Assembly: GCF_015223065.1 (NCBI RefSeq)
Contig: NZ_JADFBY010000001.1
Location: forward strand, 310,001-374,000
Direction: 5' to 3'
Source: Mucilaginibacter sp. JRF
Lineage (GTDB): Bacteria; Bacteroidota; Bacteroidia; Sphingobacteriales; Sphingobacteriaceae
DNA: 64,000 nucleotides
Shown: piece after piece, positions 8,336 through 18,626 of the stretch
Layout of the letters: every line of letters begins with the position of its first letter
Position numbering within the stretch: the stretch's first letter is position 1
The notes under the pieces: generated by a model
Databases searched by the model: none
The model's input: the letters and a program-made list of their open reading frames with translations, nothing else
What the model was told of the DNA's origin: nothing
Made by a program: the position numbers and the translations under genes

Positions 8336-10751
8336 GTATACCTCATTTATATTGATGCTGTGCCTGTTGCTTTGCTGCGGCCGGGCATCGGCACAACAAT
8401 TAAGGCTTAATGGTAGCATCAAAAACAATAGCTTACCGGTTAACGGGGCTACTGTTACGCTTTCTCCGGGCAAATTGAAAACCGTTTCGGATGCCGACGG
8501 GAATTTTAACCTCACTGTTATTGCCGGTAAGTATGAACTGACGGTTACCTATATTGGTATGAAACCGTATCATCAAAAGGTAACTATTGCCGATAAAGAT
8601 CTAAACTTAAATATATTTCTTGATGATACCGGAAATCAGGAACTTGACGAGGTGAGCATCAGAGATAGCGCGGGCAAAATGGCTTCGGGCAATTTGAAGC
8701 AGGTAGAGGGTACCGCTATATATGCCGGTAAAAAAACGGAGGTAATTAACGTTGGTAGCCTCAATATTAACCAGGCTACAAACAATGCCCGCCAGATATA
8801 TAGCAGGGCGGCAGGCATCAACATTATAGAATATGATGGGGGAGGTCTTCAATTAGGTATAGGCGGGCGCGGGCTTAATCCAAGCCGTGTATCAAACTTT
8901 AATACCCGCCAAAATGGTTATGATATTAGTGCCGATGCGCTGGGCTATCCCGAAAGTTATTATGCGCCGTCTACCGAGGCTGTTGATCGTATCGAGATCA
9001 TTCGCGGGGCGGCCAGTTTACAGTACGGCACACAGTTTGGCGGCATGGTAAACTTCGTAATGAAAAAAGGCCCCGAAAATAAAACGTTTGAGATAACCAG
9101 CAGACAAACGGCAGGCTCTTTCGGTTTCTTTAATACCTTTAATAGCGTTGGCGGTACCAGTAAAAACAAAAAGCTTAACTACTACGCCTTTTATCAATAT
9201 AAGCGAGGAGATGGCTGGCGTCCTAACAGCGAATTCGATCAGCATGGCGCTTACCTGCATCTTGATTATGTGCTTACCCCCAAGCTAAAAGTAACCGGCG
9301 AGTATACTTACATGTACTACTTAGCCCACTTACCGGGCGGACTTACCGATGCTGATTTTGCCGCCGATCCGGGGCAATCTGTAAGGGAGCGTAATTGGTT
9401 CAGGGTAAACTGGAACCTTGCCAGTATTACATTTGATTATCAGCTAAACCCAAGTACCAAGCTTAACTGGCGTAGCTATACATTACATGCCGGCCGTAAA
9501 GCGTTGGGTATACTGAGTTATATTGATCGCCCTGACCCGGGTGGTGCGCGTGATTTGCTGGCAGATAAGTACCAAAATTATGGGTCAGAATTACGGATGC
9601 TACATCAGTATAAATTAAGTGAGAGCCAAACCAGTACGTTGCTTACCGGCGTAAGGGTATACAAAGGACTCACGCTACGCAGTCAGGGTAATGCTGATGA
9701 TGGCAGCGGACCAACTTTTAAGTATACCGGAGATTTTCCGAGCAGCTCCGACTATCGTTTTCCGGGTACTAATGTGGCTTTGTTTACCGAAAATATTTTC
9801 CAGATAACAGATAAATGGAGCGTTACACCCGGAGCCAGGTTTGAGTATATATCAACCAATGCCAACGGTTATTACACAACACGGTCAAGCCCTTATCCTG
9901 ATTTTGAGTACATCCAGAATTATGAACGTAAGTCGAACGATCGCAAGTTTATATTCTTCGGTATAGGTACATCATACAAACCGGTTAACGGAATGGAGCT
10001 ATATGCGAACATCTCTCAAAACTACCGCTCGGTAAATTTTAACGACATACGTGTACTTAACCCTAACGCGCGTGTTGATCCTAACCTTGCCGACGAAAAA
10101 GGCTATACCGCCGATGGTGGTGTGCGTGGCGGACTAAATGCCTGGTTGCGTTATGATCTGAGTGTTTTTTACCTGCGCTATAATGATCGCATCGGCTCGG
10201 TAAATGTAAAAAGTGCCGACGGGCTGGATACATACCGCCTGCGTCTGAACATTGGTGATAGCCGAAACATAGGTTTTGAAAGCCTTATAGAAGCTGATCT
10301 GCTTAAGGCCATCAGTCAGGGTGCAAGCCGTTATAAATTATCTGTTTACACTAATTTTGCCGCTATTGATGCCAAATACATCAGCAGTAAAGATGCCTCC
10401 GTTGCTAAAGGTAATTTAGTGGAGTTTGTGCCACCTATATTATTCAGGTCGGGCATATCATTCGGTAACCGTAAGTTTGATATTTCATACCAGTTTTCGC
10501 ACGTGGGCAAACAATATTCGGATGCTACCAATGCCGAATTCTCTCCACGGGCGGTTGATGGCGCGGTACCTGCCTACCAGGTTATGGACCTGAATGCCAG
10601 CTATAACTGGAAATGGTTTACCCTGTACGGCACCATTAATAACCTGGCTAATAAAAAGTACTTCACGCGGAGGGCTGACGGTTACCCTGGCCCGGGTATT
10701 TTACCGTCTGATCCGAGGGCGTATTATTTAACCCTGCAATTTAAATGGTGA
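8325..10751 (+). CDS. TonB-dependent outer membrane receptor (FecA-like)
   Basis: An 808-residue outer membrane receptor. After the signal peptide (ending near RASAQQ) comes a carboxypeptidase-regulatory-like domain (about 25-105, LNGSIKNNSLPVNGATVTLSPG...), a plug domain (about 115-250, with the VDRIEIIRGAASLQYGTQFGGMVNFVMKKG strand region) and a 22-strand barrel ending in the aromatic signature YYLTLQFKW. The plug segment with NGYDISADALGYPESYYAP is of the type seen in ferric-citrate-like receptors. It is the last gene of the DUF4856-imelysin-HTTM operon, so iron-chelate or other metal-complex import is the likely job. Ligand not determined. Confidence 0.92.
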   Translation: MKNKYTSFILMLCLLLCCGRASAQQLRLNGSIKNNSLPVNGATVTLSPGKLKTVSDADGNFNLTVIAGKYELTVTYIGMKPYHQKVTIADKDLNLNIFLDDTGNQELDEVSIRDSAGKMASGNLKQVEGTAIYAGKKTEVINVGSLNINQATNNARQIYSRAAGINIIEYDGGGLQLGIGGRGLNPSRVSNFNTRQNGYDISADALGYPESYYAPSTEAVDRIEIIRGAASLQYGTQFGGMVNFVMKKGPENKTFEITSRQTAGSFGFFNTFNSVGGTSKNKKLNYYAFYQYKRGDGWRPNSEFDQHGAYLHLDYVLTPKLKVTGEYTYMYYLAHLPGGLTDADFAADPGQSVRERNWFRVNWNLASITFDYQLNPSTKLNWRSYTLHAGRKALGILSYIDRPDPGGARDLLADKYQNYGSELRMLHQYKLSESQTSTLLTGVRVYKGLTLRSQGNADDGSGPTFKYTGDFPSSSDYRFPGTNVALFTENIFQITDKWSVTPGARFEYISTNANGYYTTRSSPYPDFEYIQNYERKSNDRKFIFFGIGTSYKPVNGMELYANISQNYRSVNFNDIRVLNPNARVDPNLADEKGYTADGGVRGGLNAWLRYDLSVFYLRYNDRIGSVNVKSADGLDTYRLRLNIGDSRNIGFESLIEADLLKAISQGASRYKLSVYTNFAAIDAKYISSKDASVAKGNLVEFVPPILFRSGISFGNRKFDISYQFSHVGKQYSDATNAEFSPRAVDGAVPAYQVMDLNASYNWKWFTLYGTINNLANKKYFTRRADGYPGPGILPSDPRAYYLTLQFKW

Positions 10752-10812
10752 TATAGAAAACTACAGAATTTCTACAGTTTGATTAGGTAAGATAGTGGTT
10801 TTAATACCGCGT

Positions 10813-11649
10813 ATGAGAATCGCTATTTTATTGGGATCACTGCTGATCTCTGTTAATTTATCAGCCCAAACCGTTATGCGGGATACGGGAAAGGCAGATT
10901 ATATCGATACCCTGAAAAAGGATCTATTAACAGCACCTGATACGGTGCAACACTTGCATAGTAAGCTGGGCGCGCTGATTCCGCCGGCTGCTATGGTGAC
11001 TTATGGTTTGGCATCATTTTATGCCAAACCGCTGCGTCGATTTGATCAATACATCTACCGCGAAGCGGATGAGCACAATTTTTCGACGCGTGCTACTATT
11101 GAAGATTATTTTCAGGTTGCGCCCGTAGTAATGGTTTACGGCCTCAACCTGGCGGGTGTGCACGGTAAAAATACTTTTATTGATCGTACAATGATTCTGC
11201 TGCTATCAGAAGGAATGATGAACCTGACGGTTATGGGTTTAAAACACTCCACGCATCGCCTTCGGCCTAACGGGGCTGATCGTTATTCTTTTCCGTCGGG
11301 CCATACGGCTAATGCTTTCCTGACGGCGGAGTTTATGGCGCAGGAGTTTGGTGACCGATCGCCTTATTACACTGTAGTGGGGTATGCCTTTGCCACAACC
11401 ACGGGAGCATTTCGCATCTATCATCGCGATCATTGGTTTAGTGATGTTATTGCCGGTGCCGGGTTCGGTATATTGGCTACTAAAGGCGCATACCTGCTGT
11501 ACCCGCATATCCGCAAGTTGTTTGTAAAGCCTGAACGAACCATCAACACAGACGTGCCCATTGAACGCGAGGAGAAAACCTCATCATCGCTTGTAATGCC
11601 CTCCTTTAGTAACGGCACTTTTGGATTGACCTATGTGGCCAGCTTTTAA
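10813..11649 (+). CDS. PAP2-family phosphatase
   Basis: A 278-residue exported acid phosphatase-like protein. I choose the ATG at 10813 since it gives a compact signal peptide (MRIAILLGSLLISVNLSAQ); a GTG at 10795 would add six residues. The three PAP2 catalytic motifs are complete: KHSTHRLRP, SFPSGHTANAF and YHRDHWFSDV. Substrates of the family are lipid phosphates such as undecaprenyl pyrophosphate or phosphatidic acid; the secreted, outer-membrane-linked Bacteroidota members often end in a beta-rich tail, and here the end SFSNGTFGLTYVASF has such a look. It lies 61 bases after the TonB receptor in the same direction, and may be read through from that operon. Confidence 0.9.
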   Translation: MRIAILLGSLLISVNLSAQTVMRDTGKADYIDTLKKDLLTAPDTVQHLHSKLGALIPPAAMVTYGLASFYAKPLRRFDQYIYREADEHNFSTRATIEDYFQVAPVVMVYGLNLAGVHGKNTFIDRTMILLLSEGMMNLTVMGLKHSTHRLRPNGADRYSFPSGHTANAFLTAEFMAQEFGDRSPYYTVVGYAFATTTGAFRIYHRDHWFSDVIAGAGFGILATKGAYLLYPHIRKLFVKPERTINTDVPIEREEKTSSSLVMPSFSNGTFGLTYVASF

Positions 11650-11727
11650 ATACATGAGTTGTAACAACGGTGTTGCAAATAGTACTCTCCAGATTTAATC
11701 CAAAATCGGCAGGGAGTTTTGTTGCAA

Positions 11728-14171
11728 ATGAAATGGATAACAATGGTGCTGATGATACTATCAGCAAGCCTCGCGATGGCGCAAAATAAAGGGAGAATTA
11801 CAGGCAAGGTAGTAGATGCCGCTAATAAGACAGCGGTTGACTATGCTACGGTAAGTGTGTTTGCGAAGGGAAACCCCAAGCCAACTGGTGGTGCGGTAAC
11901 AGATGGCAGCCGTATTTTTAATATCGACCAATTGCAGGACGGCCAATATTATATCGTTGTCAACTTTATGGGTTACCAAACCTATACCTCTGCTGATGTA
12001 ACTATTACACAAAACAAAGTAGATTTAGGCATCATCAACCTTACTGCCGCAAATAAGCAGCTAACCGAAGTAACGGTTACCGCCAAGCCGCCTATGGTTG
12101 AAAACAAGATAGATAAGATGGTATACAATGCCGCTAACGATCTGACCTCGCAGGGCGGAGTGGCTATTGATATTTTGAAGAAAGTGCCGCAGGTAAGTGT
12201 TGATATTGATGGTAACGTAGAGTTACAGGGAAATTCAAGCGTACGCTTCCTGATCAATGGCAAACCCTCAACCGTTTTTGGCAGCAGCCTGCCCGATGTG
12301 CTGGCATCGTTACCGGCAAGCCAGATTAAAAGTATAGAGGTGATCACCAGTCCCGGCGCTAAGTACGATGCGGAAGGACTTGGAGGTATTATCAATATTA
12401 TACTAAAGGATAATAAGATACTTGGCATTAATGGTAACGTGAATTTATCTGCCGGTACAAGGAGAGAGAATGGTTCGGCTAACTTGAATATCCGTAATGG
12501 TAATTTCGGTGTATCCGCCTTTTTTAGCGGAAACGCGCAGATCAATACACGTACTCTGAATCTGAATGATCGTACCTCGACGGATGCATCCGGCAATACC
12601 ACCCGTTTGATACAGGATGGTTCGAGTAATTTTAGGCGGGCGGGTTATGAATCGGGTATTAATCTGGATTGGTCGCCTACCAGGAACGATAATTTTACAG
12701 GCTCGTTCGGTATTGATCATTTTAGTAACAGAAACGAGGGTATCACCATGCAGCAGCAACTAACAACAGGCATGGCAGATGTGCTGAGTAACCGTACATC
12801 ACTCAGTAAGTTCAGCGCCAATAGTTACGATTGGAGCATGGCCTACAAACATAAGTTTAAACGGGATGGCCAGGAGCTGGATGTACTTTATACCGCGAGT
12901 GCGGGTCGTAATAATTCGGCGTATGATCAGCAGCAGGTTTATAATGGCCAGACTGATCCGTTTGCCGCGTCATCAAGCAATAACCCGGGCCGGGATAGGG
13001 AAACTAATATTTCGATAGACTACACGCATCCGCTTTCAAAACTGTGTTGCTGGAAACAGGGGCTAAAACCATATTACAGGATATTAACAGCACGGCCAAC
13101 GTGATCACCTATAACCCCGGCACCGGTAATTACGCTTACGATCCAAATCAATCGTACATCATGGCCTATAACCGAAAAGTTTATGCAGGGTATCTGTCGT
13201 TGGGTTTCTCGGCATTCAATTTCTTTGATATTAAAGCCGGAGGCAGGTTTGAGCATACCAATACCGGGATAGATTTTCCGGGTACGGCCATTCCATCATA
13301 CAATACCTGGGTGCCTACGGCAGTAATATCGCATAAACTAAATGATGCATCATCAATAAAACTAAGTTACACCAAGAGAATAGAACGGGCGGATTATCGT
13401 GAGATCAACCCTTTCCTTAATCTGAGCGATCCCTACAATATTACTACCGGTAACCCCTTGCTAAAGCCCGAGATAGGGAATGTTTTTGAGTTGGGCTATA
13501 ACCGGTCGTTCAACAATGGCGGCAACCTGTATGTGGCGTTGTTTTCAAGGCATAACAGCGACGATGTGAAATCGTATACCAATTTTTACAGTGAATATCA
13601 GGTAGGCGATACGGTGTACCATAACGTGGCGGTAAATAGTCCGCAAAACATCGGGTCAGAGCAAAATACCGGGATAACCCTTTCGGGTTCGCTACCAATT
13701 GGCGATAAGTTTAATTTGCGCACCAATACTTCGCTCATTAATAAATACATTGTTAATTCGGTATACGGAGGCCCCACGGTGAGCGCCATGTCATTACGCA
13801 CCAATCTTAATTTAACCTATGATATATCGGGCACTTTGGTTGCCGAAGTGTTTGGTAACTACAATTCGTCCATGCGTAATATTCAGGGGCGTACGCCTAA
13901 ATTCATCTCGTACAACTTCGCGTTGCGCAAACAGTTTATGAATAAAAAGGCCAGCATTGGCTTTACTACAACCAATCCGTTCGCTAAATATGTAGATCAG
14001 GTAACCACCATTACCCAGGCAGCTACAGGTAACGGCCTGCCTTATACCAGCTATAATTTACGCCGGATACCATACCAATCATTCGGTATAGTGATGACTT
14101 GGCGCTTTAGCAAGTTGGATGTTAAAAAAGGAAAAGAGCAGGATAACTCAGTAAGCCCTATTGAAAATTAA
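11728..14171 (+). pseudogene. outer membrane beta-barrel receptor gene with a frameshift
   Basis: This encodes an outer membrane beta-barrel family protein (TonB-receptor-like, OMP_b-brl_3 type) of about 813 residues in two frames. The first frame (ATG 11728 to 13104) gives a signal peptide, a carboxypeptidase-regulatory-like domain (GRITGKVVDAANKTAVDYATVSV), a plug-like segment (KVPQVSVDIDGNVELQGNSSVRFLINGKPS) and the first strands. The second frame continues the barrel (from VLLETGAKTILQDINS) to the end at 14171. The switch is one missing base in the A run at 13038-13041: an extra A would restore LSKTVLLETGAKT without interruption. No other damage is visible, so the change is either recent, a sequencing error, or phase variation. 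Family members are thought to form secretion or import barrels; no ligand is known. Confidence 0.85.
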
Positions 14172-14268
14172 GCGGCTAATGGTTGACAAGACAGTGGGGG
14201 ACGCTTCGCGGAAATAATAAGTTATTTTAGGGCGACCAATGTATACCATTTGTTAATCAACCTTTTCC

Positions 14269-16641
14269 ATGAAAATGATCAATCATCTATCCAGGCTGCT
14301 TTTATTAATATCTGCTTTATTTTGTTCAGTTGCGTATGCTCAATCCCCGTCTGATCAGGCACATAAATGGTCGGCCAACTGGATAGCTAAGAAAGGCAGT
14401 CCGGGTACGGAATATGGTATTTACTACTTCCGCAAAAACATTTCGCTGGCATCAAGACCGGCTACCTTCAAAGTAAATGTATCTGCCGATAACCGGTACA
14501 AGCTGTACGTAAATGAAAAGTTGGTTTCGATAGGGCCGGCTCGGGGCGATATGTATTCGTGGAATTATGAAACCGTCGATCTGGCTCCTTACCTTAAACC
14601 GGGCAAAAATATTATCGCGGCACTGGTTTTTAATGAGGCGGAGTTTCGTCCAGTGGCTCAGATCAGTTTTCGTACGGCCTTTATGTTGCAGGGCGAGGGG
14701 AAGGATGAGGATGTTATCAACACCAATAAAAGCTGGAAAGTTATACAGGAGCAAGCCTATCAACCACACCCGGGTTGGTTCCCTATTGCTGCAAGCAAAG
14801 GCGAGATAGTGGATATGAACAAACTGATCACCGGTTGGCAGTCGGTTGACTTTGATGATAGCCAATGGGGTACTCCGGATGAACTGTTTGAAGCGAAACC
14901 AAAAGGACAGGGTGATGGCTTTGGCTGGATGCTTACGCAATCGCCCATAGCGCAAATGGAGCTGACCGATCAGCGCATATCAACCCTGCGGAAAGCTATC
15001 GGCATCAAAGTGCCCGCCGGTTTCCCGAAAGCTAAGGTGCCGCTGGTTATCCCGGCTAATACTGTTGTAAAATTACTGTTGGATCAGGATACATTGACCA
15101 ACGCCTACACCAACCTCGAGTTTAGCGGCGGTAAAGGCGCGGGTATCGCCATCCGCTACGCGGAAACGTTGTATGAAAAACAAACAGAAGGCAGAAGAAA
15201 GAAAGGTAACAGGAATGAGGTGGAGGGCAAAGAGTTTATTGGGCGTAGCGATAGCCTGATATCCAACGGCAATGCAGGGCAAAAATATACCACGCTATAT
15301 TGGCGTACCTATCGTTATATACAATTAACCATCAGAACGGGCGATGCGCCGCTTACCATTAATGATTTTTACGGCACATTTACAGGTTATCCGTTCAGGC
15401 TAAAGGCTAAACTGAATACCGCCGATACAGAATTAAAAAAGATAATGGACATAGGCTGGCGCACGGCAAGGCTCTGCGCTATTGAAACTTATTTTGATTG
15501 CCCTTATTATGAACAGCTGCAATACATTGGTGATACCCGCATACAAGCCCTGGTATCGTACTACAACGCGGGTAATGATAGCCTGGCGCGCAATTCCATT
15601 AACCAGATAGACGGCTCTCGTTTGCCCGAGGGCGTAACGCAAAGCCGCTGGCCAAGTAATTGTAACCAGGTAATACCCGGGTTTTCGCTATGGTACATTG
15701 GCATGCTGCACGATTACTGGATGTATCGTAATGATGAAGCATTTGTTAAAGGCAAACTCCCCGGCGAACGCGCCATATTAGGATTTTTTGAGCAATATCA
15801 GCAAGCGGATGGTTCGCTGAAGGATGTACCTTTTTGGACGTTTGCAGATTGGGTTGAAGGCCACAGCTGGGATTGGGGCAATGCACCAAAAGGGGCTGAC
15901 GGTAGTTCGGCAGTGATGGATATGCAATTACTGTACGCCTACCAATGGGCGGCGGCTATGGAAGAAAAACTTGGGATGGCCGGCTTTGCTGATCATTACC
16001 ACAAAAAAGCGGAGCAGCTTTTACAAACCATCCGTAAAAAATATTGGGACGATAATAAACAGCTTTTCGCGGAAACTGCGGAGAAGAACAGCTACTCGCA
16101 ACATGCTAATAGTTTGGCTATACTTACAGGCGCTGCACCTAAAGAAAATTGGCAGGGGATAGGCCAGCGGATATTATCAGACAGTACGCTGGCGCAATGC
16201 TCTATCTACTTTAAATACTATATGCACCTGGCGCTTACCAAGGCAGGTATGGGTAATGATTACCTGTCATGGCTGGGTGTTTGGAAGGATGATATGAAAC
16301 TGGGCTTAACCACCTGGGCGGAAGAACCCGATGCGCAGGTTAGCCGATCTGACTGCCATGCCTGGGGAGCAAGCCCCAATATTGAGATTTATCGTACCAT
16401 ATTGGGTATAGATAGTGAAACACCGGGTTTTCAAAATATCATCATAACACCAAATTTGGGTCAGATAACCAATATCAGCGGTTCAATGCCGCATCCGAAC
16501 GGAATGATCGATGTGGCATACGTACTAAAAAAAGGGAAATGGAATATCAATATCAATCTTCCCGGTAAAACTGCCGGTAAGCTTATTTGGAAAGGTAAGG
16601 AGCATACACTCAAAGCAGGGAAGAACGTACTAACTATTTGA
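14269..16641 (+). CDS. alpha-L-rhamnosidase (GH78-like)
   Basis: A secreted 790-residue glycoside hydrolase. Signal peptide residues 1-25 (ending VAYAQ), a jelly-roll N-terminal domain with ANWIA and SADNRYKLYVNEKLVSIGPARGD, a second sandwich domain, and an (alpha/alpha)6 barrel from about 385. The barrel motif DCPYYEQLQYIGDTR near residue 410 corresponds to the acidic active-site loop of bacterial alpha-L-rhamnosidases (DCPQRDERMGWTGD in classical members), and TTWAEEPD plus SDCHAWGASP near the end supply the distal acid and substrate-binding residues. It would release rhamnose from plant polysaccharides or glycosides. It stands alone between the frameshifted barrel gene and a convergent AraC gene; no own regulator is evident. 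Confidence 0.9.
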   Translation: MKMINHLSRLLLLISALFCSVAYAQSPSDQAHKWSANWIAKKGSPGTEYGIYYFRKNISLASRPATFKVNVSADNRYKLYVNEKLVSIGPARGDMYSWNYETVDLAPYLKPGKNIIAALVFNEAEFRPVAQISFRTAFMLQGEGKDEDVINTNKSWKVIQEQAYQPHPGWFPIAASKGEIVDMNKLITGWQSVDFDDSQWGTPDELFEAKPKGQGDGFGWMLTQSPIAQMELTDQRISTLRKAIGIKVPAGFPKAKVPLVIPANTVVKLLLDQDTLTNAYTNLEFSGGKGAGIAIRYAETLYEKQTEGRRKKGNRNEVEGKEFIGRSDSLISNGNAGQKYTTLYWRTYRYIQLTIRTGDAPLTINDFYGTFTGYPFRLKAKLNTADTELKKIMDIGWRTARLCAIETYFDCPYYEQLQYIGDTRIQALVSYYNAGNDSLARNSINQIDGSRLPEGVTQSRWPSNCNQVIPGFSLWYIGMLHDYWMYRNDEAFVKGKLPGERAILGFFEQYQQADGSLKDVPFWTFADWVEGHSWDWGNAPKGADGSSAVMDMQLLYAYQWAAAMEEKLGMAGFADHYHKKAEQLLQTIRKKYWDDNKQLFAETAEKNSYSQHANSLAILTGAAPKENWQGIGQRILSDSTLAQCSIYFKYYMHLALTKAGMGNDYLSWLGVWKDDMKLGLTTWAEEPDAQVSRSDCHAWGASPNIEIYRTILGIDSETPGFQNIIITPNLGQITNISGSMPHPNGMIDVAYVLKKGKWNININLPGKTAGKLIWKGKEHTLKAGKNVLTI

Positions 16642-16658
16642 AATTAGCCTGGATTAAC

Positions 16659-17570
16659 TCAATTAAGCGAACGCCTGAACTCCAGCGGCGATAGATCCGT
16701 TTTCTTTTTGAATAGTTTGTTGAACGATTGCGGATAATCAAATCCTAATTGGTAGGCAATCTCTGCAACCGTGAGTTGAGTTGTGCTCAGGTATTCTTTG
16801 GCTTTGTCAACCATTTTATCATGTATATGCTGCTGCGCGCTCTGACCGGTTAATGTACGTAGCATATCGCTCAGGTAGTGCGATGATAGGTTAAGCTGAT
16901 CAGCAAGATACTCTACCGTTGGCGGCCCGTTCTTTAAAGCCGCTGCATCTGATAAGTAATTGGTCAGCAAATTATCCATTTTAGTCAGCAGATCATGGTT
17001 AACAGCTTTGCGGGTAATGAATTGCCGCTCATAAAAACGTTTGCTGTAATTAAGCAGCAGGTCGATATGCGATAGTACGATCTCCTGCGTATGTCTGTCA
17101 ATGTGCTGTATCTCACGGTTTATCTTGTCGAATACATCGGCTACGTTTTGTTCTTCATGTTCTGACAGATGGAGCGCTTCGTATAACGAGTAAGAGAAAA
17201 AGCCATAGTTTTTAATAGCTGCCGCCAATGGGTGCCCATGCAACAGATCGCGGTGAAATAATAGCGCCTGACCTACGCCTACGCTACCTTCGGGCAAACC
17301 ACCTTCGGGTATCTCTAAAGTTTGTACCTGCCCGGCGGCAACAAAGGTCATCAGGCCTTTATCAAAATCATAATATTGCTGCCCGTATTTTACCTTGCTG
17401 GTGATGCCTCTTTTTAAGGACACGCAATAAAAGTTCAGCGAATACTGCTTCCATGCTGCATCATTACTAAAGCGCAGATCCTCCACCCGAAACAAACTGA
17501 TCAAGGGATGAACCGGATCGGGCAGGCTCCGCAGGCGATGAAACTCGGTGATGGAATTGATGGTTATCAT
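16659..17570 (-). CDS. AraC-family transcriptional regulator
   Basis: A 303-residue regulator with an N-terminal ligand-binding domain and a C-terminal AraC HTH pair (LTVAEIAYQLGFDYPQSFNKLFKKK at the end). I place the start at the ATG at 17570 (MITINSITEFHRLRSLPDPVHPL) because this lines up with the start of its paralogue at 19689 and ends the upstream extension that runs into the SDR gene on the same strand. The gene lies downstream of the SDR gene (58 bases between) and they are likely one operon. The strong likeness to the regulator at 19689 (same length, shared DYPQSFNKLF motif) shows the pair arose by duplication. Effector unknown; neighbours suggest an aldehyde, ketone or stress signal. 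Confidence 0.9.
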   Translation of the reverse strand: MITINSITEFHRLRSLPDPVHPLISLFRVEDLRFSNDAAWKQYSLNFYCVSLKRGITSKVKYGQQYYDFDKGLMTFVAAGQVQTLEIPEGGLPEGSVGVGQALLFHRDLLHGHPLAAAIKNYGFFSYSLYEALHLSEHEEQNVADVFDKINREIQHIDRHTQEIVLSHIDLLLNYSKRFYERQFITRKAVNHDLLTKMDNLLTNYLSDAAALKNGPPTVEYLADQLNLSSHYLSDMLRTLTGQSAQQHIHDKMVDKAKEYLSTTQLTVAEIAYQLGFDYPQSFNKLFKKKTDLSPLEFRRSLN

Positions 17571-17628
17571 GCTTGTTATACAAATGTAACAAACAGGCAG
17601 ACGGGTTTTAGTTGCCTGCCTGCTTATT

Positions 17629-18435
17629 TTATCGACCCAGAAATTGTTGCCTGATCTCTCTACGAAAATCTTCCTTACCAATCTCCAGCCACCTTGCATA
17701 CATAGCATTGGCATCGTTGCCGGCAACGTATCGCACCTGGTCTTTATTATCTGTGGCTGCCTCGTAAACTATTTCGGCTATTTGTTCGGGAGTTGCAGCC
17801 GCTTCCATCATCCTGTCAATATTGGCGAAAAGTTTATCCTCCAGTTCTGTATATGCCCGGTGCGAACTACGATCAAGCGAACGCCCGGTGAAATCGGTAG
17901 AAATACCACCGGGAGCAATGGTTTTGATGCCGATGTTATGCAATCCTAACTCGAACGACATGCTCTCTGACCAACCCTCAACCCCAAATTTGGTAGCGTG
18001 GTAGATAGAATGCAGCGGAAAGCCCAAAAAGCCACCCATTGATGTAGTGCTTATAAACAAACCCTGCTTCCTCTCCCTAAAATGCGGAATAAAAGCCTTT
18101 GTTATCCTGATCACACCTAACAGGTTGGTGTTTATCTCCTTTAATATTTGCTTATCGGTTAAGGCTTCTAATGAGCCCATTAATCCGTAACCTGCGTTAT
18201 TAAAAACCACATCAACATCATCCGAGCCAATAGCGACAGTAACGGCGGCTTCAATACTGTTGGTATCGGTAACATCTAACTGTAGCAGGGTTACATTTTC
18301 AAGCCCGGCCAGGTCCGTTTCCTTATCAGGGTTACGCATGGTGGCTATTACCTTCCAGCCTTTTTGCTGAAATAATTTGGCGGTGGCCTTACCCAAACCG
18401 GATGAGGCGCCTGTTATAAAAATTGCTTTTTGCAT
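17629..18435 (-). CDS. short-chain dehydrogenase/reductase
   Basis: A classical 268-residue SDR oxidoreductase: NAD(P)-binding TGASSGLGKA at residues 8-17, an Asp in LQLDVTD for cofactor contact, NNAGYG, and the catalytic Ser/Tyr/Lys set (STTSMGG, then YHATK). Arg residues after the second strand (ATMRNP) suggest NADP preference. It belongs to the group with loose substrate specificity. It is the first gene of an operon with an AraC regulator and is divergent from an aldo/keto reductase that also has an AraC neighbour, so the locus probably handles related carbonyl compounds. Confidence 0.93.
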   Translation of the reverse strand: MQKAIFITGASSGLGKATAKLFQQKGWKVIATMRNPDKETDLAGLENVTLLQLDVTDTNSIEAAVTVAIGSDDVDVVFNNAGYGLMGSLEALTDKQILKEINTNLLGVIRITKAFIPHFRERKQGLFISTTSMGGFLGFPLHSIYHATKFGVEGWSESMSFELGLHNIGIKTIAPGGISTDFTGRSLDRSSHRAYTELEDKLFANIDRMMEAAATPEQIAEIVYEAATDNKDQVRYVAGNDANAMYARWLEIGKEDFRREIRQQFLGR

Positions 18436-18498
18436 GATGTTATATCGTTTTTATAAAGCAAAGGTCGGGATAGAGATAGGTATCAATGTTTCCAAATC

Positions 18499-18569
18499 GG
18501 ACATAGTTGTGTCCAAAGTACTGTTTCTAACATTTTCGCATATGGATACAACATTCAGCCTTGCGGACA
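18499..18569. promoter_or_regulatory. GGACA boxes in the divergent promoter region
   Basis: Between the divergent SDR and aldo/keto reductase genes the pentamer GGACA occurs at 18499-18503, as its inverse TGTCC at 18510-18514 (an inverted repeat with a six-base spacer), and again directly at 18565-18569. Two AraC paralogues flank this region, so shared operator sites are plausible. Inference only; short repeats may arise by chance. Confidence 0.3.
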
Positions 18570-18626
18570 CATTAACCAATAGCGAAACCCTGAGATTTGT
18601 TTCATCAATAAAAAGAGATATATACC

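Noticed and set aside
11982..12602. 206-residue open frame on the minus strand
   Set aside because: It lies opposite the receptor gene, is rich in Leu/Ser/Pro with no domain, and the plus-strand frame has clear family motifs.
13044..14171. Separate gene starting at 13044
   Set aside because: The protein starts in mid-barrel without signal peptide and continues the upstream frame after one missing base.
17571..17726. Longer N-terminus of the AraC protein
   Set aside because: The added residues overlap the end of the SDR gene, are not conserved in the paralogue, and look like translated non-coding sequence.
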